Shown here piece after piece: positions 28,132 to 37,699 of a stretch of 64,000 nt of DNA. This stretch comes from Streptomyces sp. NBC_01803. Its GTDB lineage: Bacteria > Actinomycetota > Actinomycetes > Streptomycetales > Streptomycetaceae. Made by a program: the position numbers and the translations under genes. Numbering within the stretch: position 1 is the stretch's first letter; the number at the start of each line of letters is the position of its first letter. The DNA is taken from assembly GCF_035917415.1 (NCBI RefSeq), contig NZ_CP109073.1, positions 4,200,501-4,264,500 on the forward strand. The letters are read 5' to 3'. Below the pieces are notes generated by a model. That model saw only the letters and a list, made by a program, of their open reading frames with translations. It had not been told where the DNA came from and ran no database searches.

Positions 28132-28542
28132 CTAGCCGACCGGACCGAACACCAGGCCGCACATCGACCGCAGCTCCTCGTCCTCCAACGGGCCGGCCCG
28201 TGCGCCCAGTTCGCACATCCCACCGGAACGGGGCGCCGGCTCCGTCCGGGACCCGGCGGTGGGCGGGGACGGCGACGGCGCCGGGGGCGAATCCCGCGCG
28301 GTGGCGGTGGGGGACGGCGGGGTCAGGCCCTCCGTGAACGGCCCCTGCGGCGGGGTCGGTTCCGGCGTGGTCGGGGCCTCGGCCGCGCGCGTGCGGGGCG
28401 CGGCGGCGGACGGCTCCGGCGCGGCCTCCGTCGGGCCGGTCCCCGTCGGGCCGGTCCCCGCCGGGCCGGGCGTGACACATCCGGCCGTCGTGCCCAGCGC
28501 GGCCAGGACAACGGCCGCGAGAACGGGGCGCATGCGCGGCAC
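28132..28542 (-). CDS. Putative lipoprotein
   Basis: The 136-residue protein starts at GTG 28542 (or ATG 28533). It has an n-region with Arg, a hydrophobic core (VLAAVVLAAL) and a lipobox-like TTAGC with Cys22 as the likely acylated residue. The rest is a Pro/Thr/Glu-rich spacer and a C-terminal segment with two Cys (MCELGARAGPLEDEELRSMC), possibly a disulfide. Function is unknown. It would sit on the outer face of the membrane. Confidence 0.65.
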   Translation of the reverse strand: MPRMRPVLAAVVLAALGTTAGCVTPGPAGTGPTGTGPTEAAPEPSAAAPRTRAAEAPTTPEPTPPQGPFTEGLTPPSPTATARDSPPAPSPSPPTAGSRTEPAPRSGGMCELGARAGPLEDEELRSMCGLVFGPVG

Positions 28543-28832
28543 GACGCCTTCAACGACCCACGCCCTCCACCCGGTACGACCCCGGGAGCGAGGATCACCC
28601 GCCCGGCCGAGCCGCGTTGCCGTGGCGACATACCGGGGGAGCTGGATTCCGCGACGGGCCCCTGGAGATGTCGGCGGCCGAGGACTTCACCCGGCGCGAG
28701 GGACGGGGGTACCACCTGCCGCGAACGCGCCCCGGCGGAAGGCGTCGGATGGCTGTACTCCGGCCTCCAGAGCAGGACTGAGGGAGTGTCAGCCGAGGAG
28801 TGCGCCGCTCGGTCCGATGCGAGGGGGCGTCC

Positions 28833-29168
28833 ATGAACGGTGCGGACGCGCGATTCGCGTATGTCGTCGCGTGGCTGTGCGCGACGAACGCCGGGGAACC
28901 GGCGGAGAGTCCGGACGGGGCGGCGTACCCGTTCCGCCACCAGGAGCTTCAGCGCTGGCTCGCCGAGCACCCGCCCGGTTCCGGCCCCGGCTCTGGCTCG
29001 GGCCCCGGCCCCGGCTCTGGCCCCGGTTCCGGAGGCCCCGGCCCGGGCTCGGGCCCCGGCTCCGGCTCGGGCCCTGGTTCCGGCTCGGGCCCCGGTTCCA
29101 GCTCGGGGCTCCGCCCCTGGCCCGGCCTCGGCTCGCCTGTCAGCGGCCAGGCGTCGAGCGTCTCGTAA
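28833..29168 (+). CDS. Small protein with Gly-Ser-Pro repeat tail, antisense to ThpR tail
   Basis: The 111-residue frame starts at ATG 28833, with GAGGGGG 5 nt upstream. The first 50 residues look like a normal small domain (FAYVVAWLCATNAGE, AYPFRHQELQRWLAEHPP). The rest is a GSGPGSG-type low-complexity tail. The last 220 bp overlap the opposite-strand ThpR-like gene, where the same DNA encodes an EPGPEPEP tail. At least one of the two tails may be untranslated in vivo. I do not recognise the N-terminal part. Confidence 0.4.
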   Translation: MNGADARFAYVVAWLCATNAGEPAESPDGAAYPFRHQELQRWLAEHPPGSGPGSGSGPGPGSGPGSGGPGPGSGPGSGSGPGSGSGPGSSSGLRPWPGLGSPVSGQASSVS

Positions 29169-29698
29169 CGCGGTCGCAGCCCCGCCGGGCCGGCGGTCGG
29201 CAGGTGGCTGCGGACCAGGCTGACCGTGGACGCCGTCCACTCCGTGCCCGCGAACGCCGCCAACCCGGCCGCGAACGGGCCGAGCGCGACCCGCGTCCGG
29301 CCGCCGCGCGCCAGGGTCAGATGCGGGTGGTACGGGCGGCGTTCCGGCGTCGGCACGCCCGCGCGGCGAGCGGCGGCCGACGCCGTTCCCGCCAGCCGCC
29401 GCAACACATCCGTCCCGCCCGCGACGCCCGCCCACAGCACCCGGTCCCCGAACCGCCCGCCGCCGGCCAGGCGCAGTCCCGGCGCCGGGTGGCGGGCGGC
29501 GGCGCGCGCGAGCCGGGCGCGCAGTCCGGGCAGCGCCTCCTCCGCCACCTCGCCGTAGAACGCGAGCGCCAGGTGCCAGCCGGCCTCCTCGGTCCAGCGC
29601 AGCCGGTCGGCGCCCGGCAGGCCGCGCAGGGTCCGCACGGTGGCGGCCAGCTCGGCCAGGGCCGGGGCGGGCGGGAGGACCGCGACGAAGAGTCTCAT
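28949..29698 (-). CDS. thpR: RNA 2',3'-cyclic phosphodiesterase / 2'-5' RNA ligase-like (ThpR) with repeat tail
   Basis: The 249-residue member of the 2H phosphoesterase family starts MRLFVAVLPP. The second H-x-T-x motif is intact (His126 in HLTLARGG). The first reads HLAL at His42, with Ala in place of Thr. The catalytic fold ends near residue 185, the usual family length; about 62 further residues form an E-P-G-P-E-P low-complexity tail. These enzymes open 2',3'-cyclic phosphates on RNA ends or ligate 2'-5'. Its start is only 55 bp from the divergent archease gene, next to RtcB, which fits a shared RNA-end-repair role. Confidence 0.85.
   Translation of the reverse strand: MRLFVAVLPPAPALAELAATVRTLRGLPGADRLRWTEEAGWHLALAFYGEVAEEALPGLRARLARAAARHPAPGLRLAGGGRFGDRVLWAGVAGGTDVLRRLAGTASAAARRAGVPTPERRPYHPHLTLARGGRTRVALGPFAAGLAAFAGTEWTASTVSLVRSHLPTAGPAGLRPRYETLDAWPLTGEPRPGQGRSPELEPGPEPEPGPEPEPGPEPGPGPPEPGPEPGPGPEPEPGPEPGGCSASQR
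28970..29130. repeat. GC-rich short-unit repeat encoding tails on both strands
   Basis: Iterations of GGCTCGGGCCCC and CCGGCTCTGGC-type units occupy about 160 bp. Read rightward they give Gly-Ser-Pro repeats and read leftward Glu-Pro-Gly repeats. The array lies exactly where the convergent genes overlap. Confidence 0.75.
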
Positions 29699-29753
29699 CA
29701 GGTCCAGTCTGTGCCGGTTCGCGCGTTCCGCGCCTCGGGTCGACCATGGAGAG

Positions 29754-30194
29754 GTGGAAGAACGGCGAGCGGGCCACCGGGGCGTCCCCCACACGGCCGA
29801 CCTGCGGGTCGAGGCGTGGGCACCGACGCGCGAGGAGTGCCTGGCCGAGGCGGTGCGCGGCGTCGTGGAGGCGTTCGTCGACGTGACCGGCGTGGTGGAC
29901 GGCGACGCCGGCGGCGGCGGGCAGCCGTGGGAGACGGTCGTCCGCGCCGACGACGACGAGGACCTGCTCACCGGGCTTATGGACGAGCTGGTCTACCGGC
30001 TCGACACGGCGGGCGAGGTCCCGCTCGACGTCCGGGCCGAGGCCGTCCCCGGCGGCGTGCGGGCCGTCTGGCGGACGGCGGACGTGGGCGCGCTGCCGCT
30101 GGTCGGGGCCGTGCCCAAGGCGGTGACGCTGCACGGCCTGGCCTTCGGGCCGGGGCCGGACGGCTGGCGGTGCTCGGTAACGCTGGACGTGTGA
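29754..30194 (+). CDS. Archease
   Basis: The 146-residue protein starts at GTG 29754. It has the archease pattern: HTADLRVEAWAPTREECLAEA near the N-terminus, a central DDEDLLTGLMDELVYRLD, and a C-terminal VPKAVTLHGLAF. Asp and Glu residues for metal binding are in place. Archease speeds guanylylation of RtcB and lets it turn over. The gene precedes rtcB with an 18 bp gap, so the pair is surely one transcript. The ribosome site is weak and close to the start codon, so a slightly different start is possible. Confidence 0.88.
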   Translation: MEERRAGHRGVPHTADLRVEAWAPTREECLAEAVRGVVEAFVDVTGVVDGDAGGGGQPWETVVRADDDEDLLTGLMDELVYRLDTAGEVPLDVRAEAVPGGVRAVWRTADVGALPLVGAVPKAVTLHGLAFGPGPDGWRCSVTLDV

Positions 30195-30212
30195 GACGGG
30201 AGAGGAGGCGTC

Positions 30213-31637
<1,425 letters not shown>

Positions 31638-31638
31638 C

Positions 31639-31657
31639 GCGCCCGCGAGCCGGGCGC
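31639..31657 (+). terminator. Hairpin just after rtcB
   Basis: GCGCCCG, a 5-nt loop and CGGGCGC form a perfect 7-bp stem 1 nt after the rtcB stop. There is no T-run, as is common for actinobacterial terminators. Confidence 0.45.
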
Positions 31658-31772
31658 CCGGGGTGACGCGGCCGATCCACGAAGAGCCGGACGACGCCTC
31701 CGGCGCGGCACGTCCCCGGAGATGCCGCCCCACCGGAGGCGGCCCGGAGACGACCTCCCGAGCACCGCCCGC

Positions 31773-31898
31773 CCCGACACCCGGCCACGCCCCGACACCC
31801 GGCCACGCCCCGACATCCGGCCACGCCCCGACATCCGGCCACGCCCCGACATCCGGCCACGCCCCGACATCCGGCCACGCCCCGACATCCGGCCACGC
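31773..31898. repeat. 18-bp tandem repeat, seven units
   Basis: The unit CCCGACATCCGGCCACGC is repeated seven times head to tail; the first two copies have CAC instead of CAT. The array lies between the convergent rtcB and lipase-like genes. It has no spacers, so it is not a CRISPR. Confidence 0.9.
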
Positions 31899-31904
31899 CC
31901 CGAC

Positions 31905-31985
31905 ACCCGCCCCGCCCATTCGGCCCGGCCCGGCCCGACATCCGGCCCGCCCCGCCCATTCGGCCCGGCCCGGCCCGGCATCCGG
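31905..31985. repeat. About 40-bp tandem repeat, two units
   Basis: Two copies of a unit beginning CCCCGCCCATTCGGCCCGG and ending in CATCCGG follow the 18-bp array directly. Confidence 0.75.
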
Positions 31986-32006
31986 CCCCGCCCCGACATC
32001 CGGCCC

Positions 32007-32094
32007 GGGTCGCTCCGACATCCGGGCCGGGTCGCTCCGACATCCGGGCCGGGTCGCTCCGACATCCGGGCCGGCCCGCTCCGACATCCGGGCC
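32007..32094. repeat. 22-bp tandem repeat, four units
   Basis: The unit GGGTCGCTCCGACATCCGGG plus CC is repeated four times; the last copy begins GGCCCG. It shares the core CCGACATCCGG with the 18-bp array upstream. Confidence 0.9.
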
Positions 32095-32174
32095 GGGTCC
32101 GTCAGGTCGCGTTGAACAGGGCGCGCTGAACACGTCGCGTTGTCAGGACGCGCGTTCGTCAGGACGCGCGTTGG

Positions 32175-32993
32175 TCACGTCGCGTTGGACAGGACGCGGT
32201 CGATGAAGCGGGTGGTGTCGGTCAGGACCTCGTCCTTGTTCGTCTCGTTGAAGATCTCGTGTTCCGCGCCCGGGTAGAGACGCTCGGTCAGGTCCGTGCC
32301 GCGCACCGCTTCGATGCCGCACCTGCTGCCCGCGAGCGGCACGACCCGGTCGGCGTCGCCGTGCATCCACAGCACCGGGAGCTTGCCGAGGTCGCCCGCC
32401 GCCGCGATGGTGGCCAGCGTCCGGTCCAGCGCCTCCAGCGTGGGGCGCTTGAACGGGCCGTGCCACACCAGCGGGTCACCGGCGTACGCGGTGCCCACCG
32501 CCGGGTCGCGGGAGAGCGCGGTCGGGTCGATCGGGATGTCGGGGATCTCGGGCAGGGCGAGCAGCGCCTCCAGCGCGGCCCAGGAGCCGATCACCGGGCC
32601 GGACAGCACCAGGCCGGCCAGCTCCTGCCCGTACCGCTGGGCGTAACGGGTGGCGATCATGCCGCCCATCGAGTGGCCGATCACCACGACCGGCACCCCG
32701 GGGTGGTCCGCGCGGGCGCGCGACGCCACGGTGCGCACATCGTCGACCACCCGCTCGAAGTCCTCGATCAGCACCCGTTCGCCCGCCGACCTCCCGTGCC
32801 CGGCGTGGTCCGGGCCGTAGACGGCGGCGCCGTGCCGCACCAGCACGTCCGCCACGTGCTCGTAGCGCGCGATGTGCTCGCCGTAGCCGTGCACCAGGAG
32901 GGCGACATAGCGGGGTCGCTCGTGCGGCCACTCCCGCACGACGATCTCGCCGCCGCCGGCGCCGGTGAAAGTGTGCTCGCGCGCGTCCGTCAT
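32175..32993 (-). CDS. Alpha/beta hydrolase, monoacylglycerol lipase-like
   Basis: The 272-residue protein starts at ATG 32993 behind GGAGGAG. It has LLVHGYGEH (oxyanion, about 32-40), the nucleophile Ser108 in GHSMGG, an acid in HGDADRVVP and His in GAEHEIFNE. The HGYGEH and GHGRSAG motifs are those of the monoglyceride lipase/lysophospholipase group. It would release fatty acids from glycerides in the cytoplasm. It is transcribed divergently from the adjacent acyl-CoA synthetase, which could activate the released acids. Confidence 0.88.
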   Translation of the reverse strand: MTDAREHTFTGAGGGEIVVREWPHERPRYVALLVHGYGEHIARYEHVADVLVRHGAAVYGPDHAGHGRSAGERVLIEDFERVVDDVRTVASRARADHPGVPVVVIGHSMGGMIATRYAQRYGQELAGLVLSGPVIGSWAALEALLALPEIPDIPIDPTALSRDPAVGTAYAGDPLVWHGPFKRPTLEALDRTLATIAAAGDLGKLPVLWMHGDADRVVPLAGSRCGIEAVRGTDLTERLYPGAEHEIFNETNKDEVLTDTTRFIDRVLSNAT

Positions 32994-33171
32994 CTTCTCC
33001 TCCAGCCCTGGCCCAGAAAGCGAGGCGAGCGTACAGTTCCCAAACTCCGTTCGGCAATGCCGAACTGAGTGCTTCCACGCCCCACCCATTTGGGGGTGTT
33101 CGCAATCGCCCGTTCATGGCCCGATAAGCGCACGGCAACAGCCGCATGAGTCACAGAAGATGGAGGCCGGC

Positions 33172-34707
33172 ATGTTCGTGCCGTTCAGCGTCCGCGACTT
33201 CCTCGACCGCGCCGTCGCGGTGTACGGCACGCGCACCGGGGTCGTGGACGAGCCAGCGCAGCCCGCCGAGTCCTGGGGAGAGCTGACCTACGCCCGGCTC
33301 GGCGAGCTGGCCGCCGCCCAGGCCGCCGGGCTGGACGCGCTCGGCGTCGGCCCCGGCGCCCGGATCGCGGTCGTCTCCCACAACAGCGCCCGGCTGCTCA
33401 CCTCGTTCTTCGGCGTGGCCGGGCACGGCAGGGTCCTGGTCCCGGTCAACTTCCGCCTCAAGCCGGACGAGATCGCGTACATCGTGGAGCACTCCGGAGC
33501 CGACGTGCTTCTGGTCGATCCCGAACTGGCCAGGCCGCTGGCCGCGTTGCCCGTCAAGCACCGGTTCACCCTTGGTGCCGAGGCCGACGCCGAGCTGTAC
33601 CGGTTCGGCGTGGCCCCGGTGCCGTGGGAGGCCGACGAGAACGCCCTCGCCACCATCAACTACACCAGCGGCACCACCGCCCGCCCCAAGGGCGTGGAGA
33701 TCACCCACCGCAACTCCTGGGTGAACGCGGTGACGTTCGCGCTGCACGCCGGGGTCACCGACCGCGACGTCTACCTGCACACGCTGCCGATGTTCCACGC
33801 CAACGGCTGGGGCATGCCGTTCGCGATGACCGGCCTCGGCGTCAAGCAGGTGGTGCAGCGCCGGATCGACGGCGCCGAGATACTGCGCCGGGTGGCGGAG
33901 CACGGGGTGACCGTGATGTGCGCGGCACCGGCCGTCGTCAACGCCGTGCTGGCCGCCGCCCGCGAGTGGGAGGGCGAGATCCCGGGGCGCGACCGGGTGC
34001 GCGTCATCGTGGCCGGCGCCCCGCCGCCTACCACCACCATCGCGCGCGTGGAGTACGAGCTGGGCTGGGAGTTCATCCAGATCTACGGCCTCACCGAGAC
34101 CTCCCCGCTGCTGACGATCAACCGCACCCGCGCCGAATGGGACGGCCTCGACGTCCAGGCCCGAGCCGAGAAGCTGGTCCGGGCGGGCACCCCCGCGCTG
34201 GGCGTCAGCCTGCGCACCTCCGGGTCCGGCGAGATCCTGGCCCGGTCCAACGTCGTCCTGCGCGGGTACTGGCAACAGCCGGAGGCCACTGAACAGGCCC
34301 TGGGCGACGGCTGGTTCCACACGGGCGATGGCGGCACGATCGGCGAGGACGGCTATCTGTCCATCAGCGACCGCAAGAAGGACGTCATCATCAGCGGCGG
34401 CGAGAACGTCTCGTCCATCGAGGTGGAGGACGTTCTGTTCGCGCACCCGGCCGTCGCCGAGGCGGCGGTGATCGGGGTGCCGGACGACAAGTGGGGAGAG
34501 ACGGTCAAGGCGTTGGTGGTCCTCAAGCCAGGCTTCGCGGTGACCGAGGATGACTTGATCGCCCACTGCAAGCGGCGGCTGGCCGGGTTCAAGGCGCCCA
34601 CCTCCGTGGAGTTCCGCCCCGAGCTGGCCCGCACGGCGACCGGCAAGCTCCAGAAGTACAAGCTGCGCCAGCCGTACTGGGTCGGCCACCAGCGCGGCAT
34701 CAACTGA
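33172..34707 (+). CDS. Fatty acyl-CoA synthetase (AMP-dependent)
   Basis: The 511-residue protein starts at ATG 33172 with GGAGG 6 nt upstream. The P-loop YTSGTTARPKG is at about 164-174, followed by the adenine motif YGLTETSP, DGWFHTGDGG, DRKKDVIISGGENVSS and the C-terminal catalytic Lys in ATGKLQKYKLR. This is a complete acyl-CoA synthetase of the medium/long-chain type. It activates fatty acids as CoA thioesters. The convergent response regulator gene ends 17 bp downstream. Confidence 0.9.
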   Translation: MFVPFSVRDFLDRAVAVYGTRTGVVDEPAQPAESWGELTYARLGELAAAQAAGLDALGVGPGARIAVVSHNSARLLTSFFGVAGHGRVLVPVNFRLKPDEIAYIVEHSGADVLLVDPELARPLAALPVKHRFTLGAEADAELYRFGVAPVPWEADENALATINYTSGTTARPKGVEITHRNSWVNAVTFALHAGVTDRDVYLHTLPMFHANGWGMPFAMTGLGVKQVVQRRIDGAEILRRVAEHGVTVMCAAPAVVNAVLAAAREWEGEIPGRDRVRVIVAGAPPPTTTIARVEYELGWEFIQIYGLTETSPLLTINRTRAEWDGLDVQARAEKLVRAGTPALGVSLRTSGSGEILARSNVVLRGYWQQPEATEQALGDGWFHTGDGGTIGEDGYLSISDRKKDVIISGGENVSSIEVEDVLFAHPAVAEAAVIGVPDDKWGETVKALVVLKPGFAVTEDDLIAHCKRRLAGFKAPTSVEFRPELARTATGKLQKYKLRQPYWVGHQRGIN

Positions 34708-34724
34708 CCGGTGCCACCGGCCCG

Positions 34725-35363
34725 TTACAGCAGTCGCTCCTGGCCGGCGCGGGCGACCGCCTCGACCCGGTTGTGCGCGCCGAGCTTGGCCATCGCGCTC
34801 TGCAGGTACGCCTTCACCGTGTTCCGCGTCAGCCCGAGCTGCTCGGCGATCTCCGGGTTGGTGCGGCCCACCGCCACCCACCGCAGCACCTCGTACTCGC
34901 GTGGCGTCAGCCCGGTGCGGATCAGTGCCTCGGTCACCCGGCTGGCCGCGTCGGTGCCGAGCCGGGGGTCGATCACCCGCACCCCGCTCGCGATCCGGTG
35001 CAGCGCCGCCGCCAGGTCGGTGATCGAGGAGTCCTTCAGCAGACACCCGTCCGCGCCGCCCGCGAGTGCCGCCGGGAGCGCCGCGTGCTCGGCGTACGCG
35101 GTGAACAGCACGATCCGCACGCCCGGCACCCGTGCCCGCAGCGCGCCGATCGCCTCGGTGCCGAGCATGTCGGGCAGCCGCAGGTCCAGCAGGACCAGGT
35201 CCGGCGCCACCTCGGCCGCCACCCGCACCGCCTCGCGCCCGGAACGGGCCGTGCCCGCGATCACGATCGTCGGGTCGGGACGCAGCAGGAGCTGGACGCC
35301 GCCCGCCACCACGGGGTGGTCGTCCACGACGAGCAGCCGCAGCGGCGCCTCGGCCGTGCTCAC
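34725..35363 (-). CDS. NarL/LuxR-family response regulator
   Basis: The 212-residue protein starts at a GTG that overlaps the stop of the kinase gene (GTGA). The receiver domain has the DD pair at 14-15, phospho-acceptor Asp60 in LLDLRLP, and Lys in CLLKDSS. A linker leads to a LuxR-type HTH (LTPREYEVLRWVAVGRTNPEIAEQLGLTRNTVKAYL, about 150-185). It is coupled to the GAF kinase and lies downstream of the desaturase/Pks13-like operon on the same strand, so it may control lipid genes; that is inference. Confidence 0.92.
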   Translation of the reverse strand: MSTAEAPLRLLVVDDHPVVAGGVQLLLRPDPTIVIAGTARSGREAVRVAAEVAPDLVLLDLRLPDMLGTEAIGALRARVPGVRIVLFTAYAEHAALPAALAGGADGCLLKDSSITDLAAALHRIASGVRVIDPRLGTDAASRVTEALIRTGLTPREYEVLRWVAVGRTNPEIAEQLGLTRNTVKAYLQSAMAKLGAHNRVEAVARAGQERLL

Positions 35364-36505
35364 GGCAGCCACCCCCGCACGGTCAGGCCGCCGTCCTCGT
35401 CGGAGACCACGGACAGCGAACCGCCCAGCCGCTCCAGCCGTTCCCTGGCCATCGGCAGGCCGCGCCCGGAGGAGACCGCCGGATCGCGCGAGTCGTCGTT
35501 CCAGCCGACGCCGTCGTCCGCGACGGCCAGGCTGACGCCGCCGTCGATGCCCGCGAGGCTCACCACCACCGACGAGGCCCGCGCGTGCTTCTCCACGTTC
35601 AGCAGGGCCTCCCGCGCCACCCCGACCAGCGCGCCGCGCCGCCCGGCGTCCAGCTCCGGCACGGGCGTCACCACGACGCACCGCGCCACGATCCCGGTCC
35701 GCTCCCCGAACACCTTGCAGTCCGCCACCAGCGTGGCGTGCAGCTCCTGGCGCGGCGCGGTGTCGTCCATCCCGGCCAGCGACTCCCTGAACAGCGAGGC
35801 CGCCTCCGCTATCCGCCGCTCCACGCTCCGCAGCCGCGCCGTCACCTGCGGGCTCAGGCCCGGATCGGTCCGCAGGTCGCGCAGCTCGGCCCCGGCGGTG
35901 AACAGCATCGCGCCCACCGAGTCGTGCAGTCCCGCCGCGATCCGCGCGCGCTCGGCGGCCACCGCCGCCTCGGTGCGTTCCTCCAGCCGGTCCGCCACGA
36001 AGAACCGCTCCGCGCCCTCGTCCGCGATCCGCTGGAGCCGCGTGATGGCGTCGTCGCCGAACCGGGCCGGTCGCCGCAACCCCACGTAGAGCACGCCGGT
36101 GAACTGCTCCCCGAAGCGCATCGGCAGGGCCAGCAGCGCCCGCAGGCCCTCCTCGGTGACCGGCGCGTCGAAGTCGTGCGTGATCGTGCCGCTGAGCACG
36201 TAGTCCTGCACCCACACCGGGCGCAGCAGCGCGGCGGCCTTGCCGCCCAGGCCCAGACCGCGCGGCACCACCAGGTCGCGCAGGCACTCGCGTTCGACAC
36301 CCACGAGCCCGCGCAGCACGACCTCGTCGCCGCCGCCCGGATCACCGACCATCCCGATGTCCACGCCGCCGGCCTCGCGCGCCGCGTCGGCGACCCGCCG
36401 CAGCAGCGCCACCCGGTCCAGCAGCAGGGCCAGTTGGTGCCGCTCGTCGATCAACTCGTCGAGCGCGCCCGACGTGCGCAGCGCCGCGTCGACGTCCTCG
36501 TCCAT
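35360..36505 (-). CDS. GAF-domain sensor histidine kinase (HisKA_3)
   Basis: The start is at ATG 36505; a longer frame upstream lacks support. The 381-residue soluble kinase has an N-terminal GAF-like domain (about 20-185; VQDYVLSGTITHDFDAPV, ALLALPMRFG). The dimerisation helix has the phospho-His in IAAGLHDSVGAML, near residue 200. A NarX-type HATPase domain follows with N, G1 (VADDGVGW) and G2 (GRGLPMARERL). There is no membrane segment, so it senses a cytoplasmic signal. Its stop overlaps the response regulator start. Confidence 0.9.
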   Translation of the reverse strand: MDEDVDAALRTSGALDELIDERHQLALLLDRVALLRRVADAAREAGGVDIGMVGDPGGGDEVVLRGLVGVERECLRDLVVPRGLGLGGKAAALLRPVWVQDYVLSGTITHDFDAPVTEEGLRALLALPMRFGEQFTGVLYVGLRRPARFGDDAITRLQRIADEGAERFFVADRLEERTEAAVAAERARIAAGLHDSVGAMLFTAGAELRDLRTDPGLSPQVTARLRSVERRIAEAASLFRESLAGMDDTAPRQELHATLVADCKVFGERTGIVARCVVVTPVPELDAGRRGALVGVAREALLNVEKHARASSVVVSLAGIDGGVSLAVADDGVGWNDDSRDPAVSSGRGLPMARERLERLGGSLSVVSDEDGGLTVRGWLP

Positions 36506-36659
36506 GCGACGAGACTGGCACACCGGGCACCGCCGGCACCACATGACGACCCGGACTACCGCCCCGGCGCGGGGAACGCCTCCCGTCCGCACCGGGTGAG
36601 AACCGGCTGATACGCGCGGGTCGACCGCCGGACGCCCGGCGGCGGAAACGCCGTCGTGC

Positions 36660-37643
36660 TCACTTCCCGGCGTCCTTCACCAGGGACTTGTGCGCCACCG
36701 TGTCGGGCGACACGGACTTGGCGGTGATGCGGCGTTGGTCGGGCCAGCGGACCTCCTGCGCCCAGCCGAATTTCTCGAAGAGCTGGATGAGGCGGGCGCT
36801 GGAGTCGATCTGTCCGCGCAGGACGCCGTGGCGGGCGGAGGTGGGGTCGGCGTGGTGGAGGTTGTGCCAGGCTTCACCGCCGGAGAGGGGGGCCAGCCAC
36901 CAGACGTTGCCGGATTTGTCGCGGGATTTGAAGGGGCGGGCGCCGGCCATGTGGCAGATGGAGTTGATGGACCAGGTGACGTGGTGGATGAGTCCGACGC
37001 GGACGAGTCCGGCCCAGAAGAAGGCGGACCAGGCGGCGTCGCTGTCCCATGTGCCGTCGCCCCACAGGCCGCCGACGATGGCGGGGGCGCCGAAGGTGAT
37101 GAGGACGAGGGGGAGTTGGAGGTAGCGGATGATGACCAGGTCGCGGTCGGCGAGGAGGTCGGGGACGTAGTGGCGTTCGTTGGTCTTCTCGTTGTTCATG
37201 GTCCAGCCGATGTGGGCCCAGACCATGCCTTTGAGGAGGGCGGGGACGGAGGTGCCGAAGCGCCAGGGTGAGTGGGGGTCGCCCGGCTGGTCGGCGAACT
37301 GGTGGTGGCGGCGGTGGTCGGCGACCCAGGTGATGGGGTCGCCCTGGACGGCGAGGGAGCCGGCCACGGCGAGGGTGATCTTGAGGGGCCGGCTGGCCTT
37401 GAACGCCTTGTGGGTGAAGAGGCGGTGGTAGCCGATCGTGACGCCGTGCATGACGATGAGGTACATGACGGCGGCGATCACGAGGTCGTGCCAGGACACG
37501 CCCCAGCCCCACAGGACGGCGACGGAGGCGATGACGGCCAGGAACGGGATGCCGACGAAGATGCCGACGATCACGCGGTCACGGGTCCCCATCCGGTCGC
37601 CCCACAGGGCTTCGGGGCCGGGTGTGGTGGTGGGCTGTGCCAT
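36660..37643 (-). CDS. Acyl-CoA/fatty acid desaturase
   Basis: The 327-residue membrane di-iron enzyme starts at ATG 37643 behind GGAGGGG. The three histidine boxes are visible: HRLFTH (73-78), HRRHH (110-114) and HNLHH near residue 255, with four hydrophobic segments between. It is of the delta-9 type (stearoyl-CoA desaturase family). It introduces a double bond into an acyl-CoA or acyl lipid in the membrane. It follows the exported esterase gene with a 56 bp gap and is the last gene of the FAAL/Pks13-like operon, so it may make or modify an acyl chain for that pathway. Confidence 0.93.
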   Translation of the reverse strand: MAQPTTTPGPEALWGDRMGTRDRVIVGIFVGIPFLAVIASVAVLWGWGVSWHDLVIAAVMYLIVMHGVTIGYHRLFTHKAFKASRPLKITLAVAGSLAVQGDPITWVADHRRHHQFADQPGDPHSPWRFGTSVPALLKGMVWAHIGWTMNNEKTNERHYVPDLLADRDLVIIRYLQLPLVLITFGAPAIVGGLWGDGTWDSDAAWSAFFWAGLVRVGLIHHVTWSINSICHMAGARPFKSRDKSGNVWWLAPLSGGEAWHNLHHADPTSARHGVLRGQIDSSARLIQLFEKFGWAQEVRWPDQRRITAKSVSPDTVAHKSLVKDAGK

Positions 37644-37699
37644 GGATCCCCTCCAGGGGTGAGGGTGAGGGTTGGGGGGTGGGCGGAGTGGATGGCGCG

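Noticed and set aside
31773..32094. CRISPR array
   Set aside because: Units are contiguous with no spacers, and no cas genes are present.
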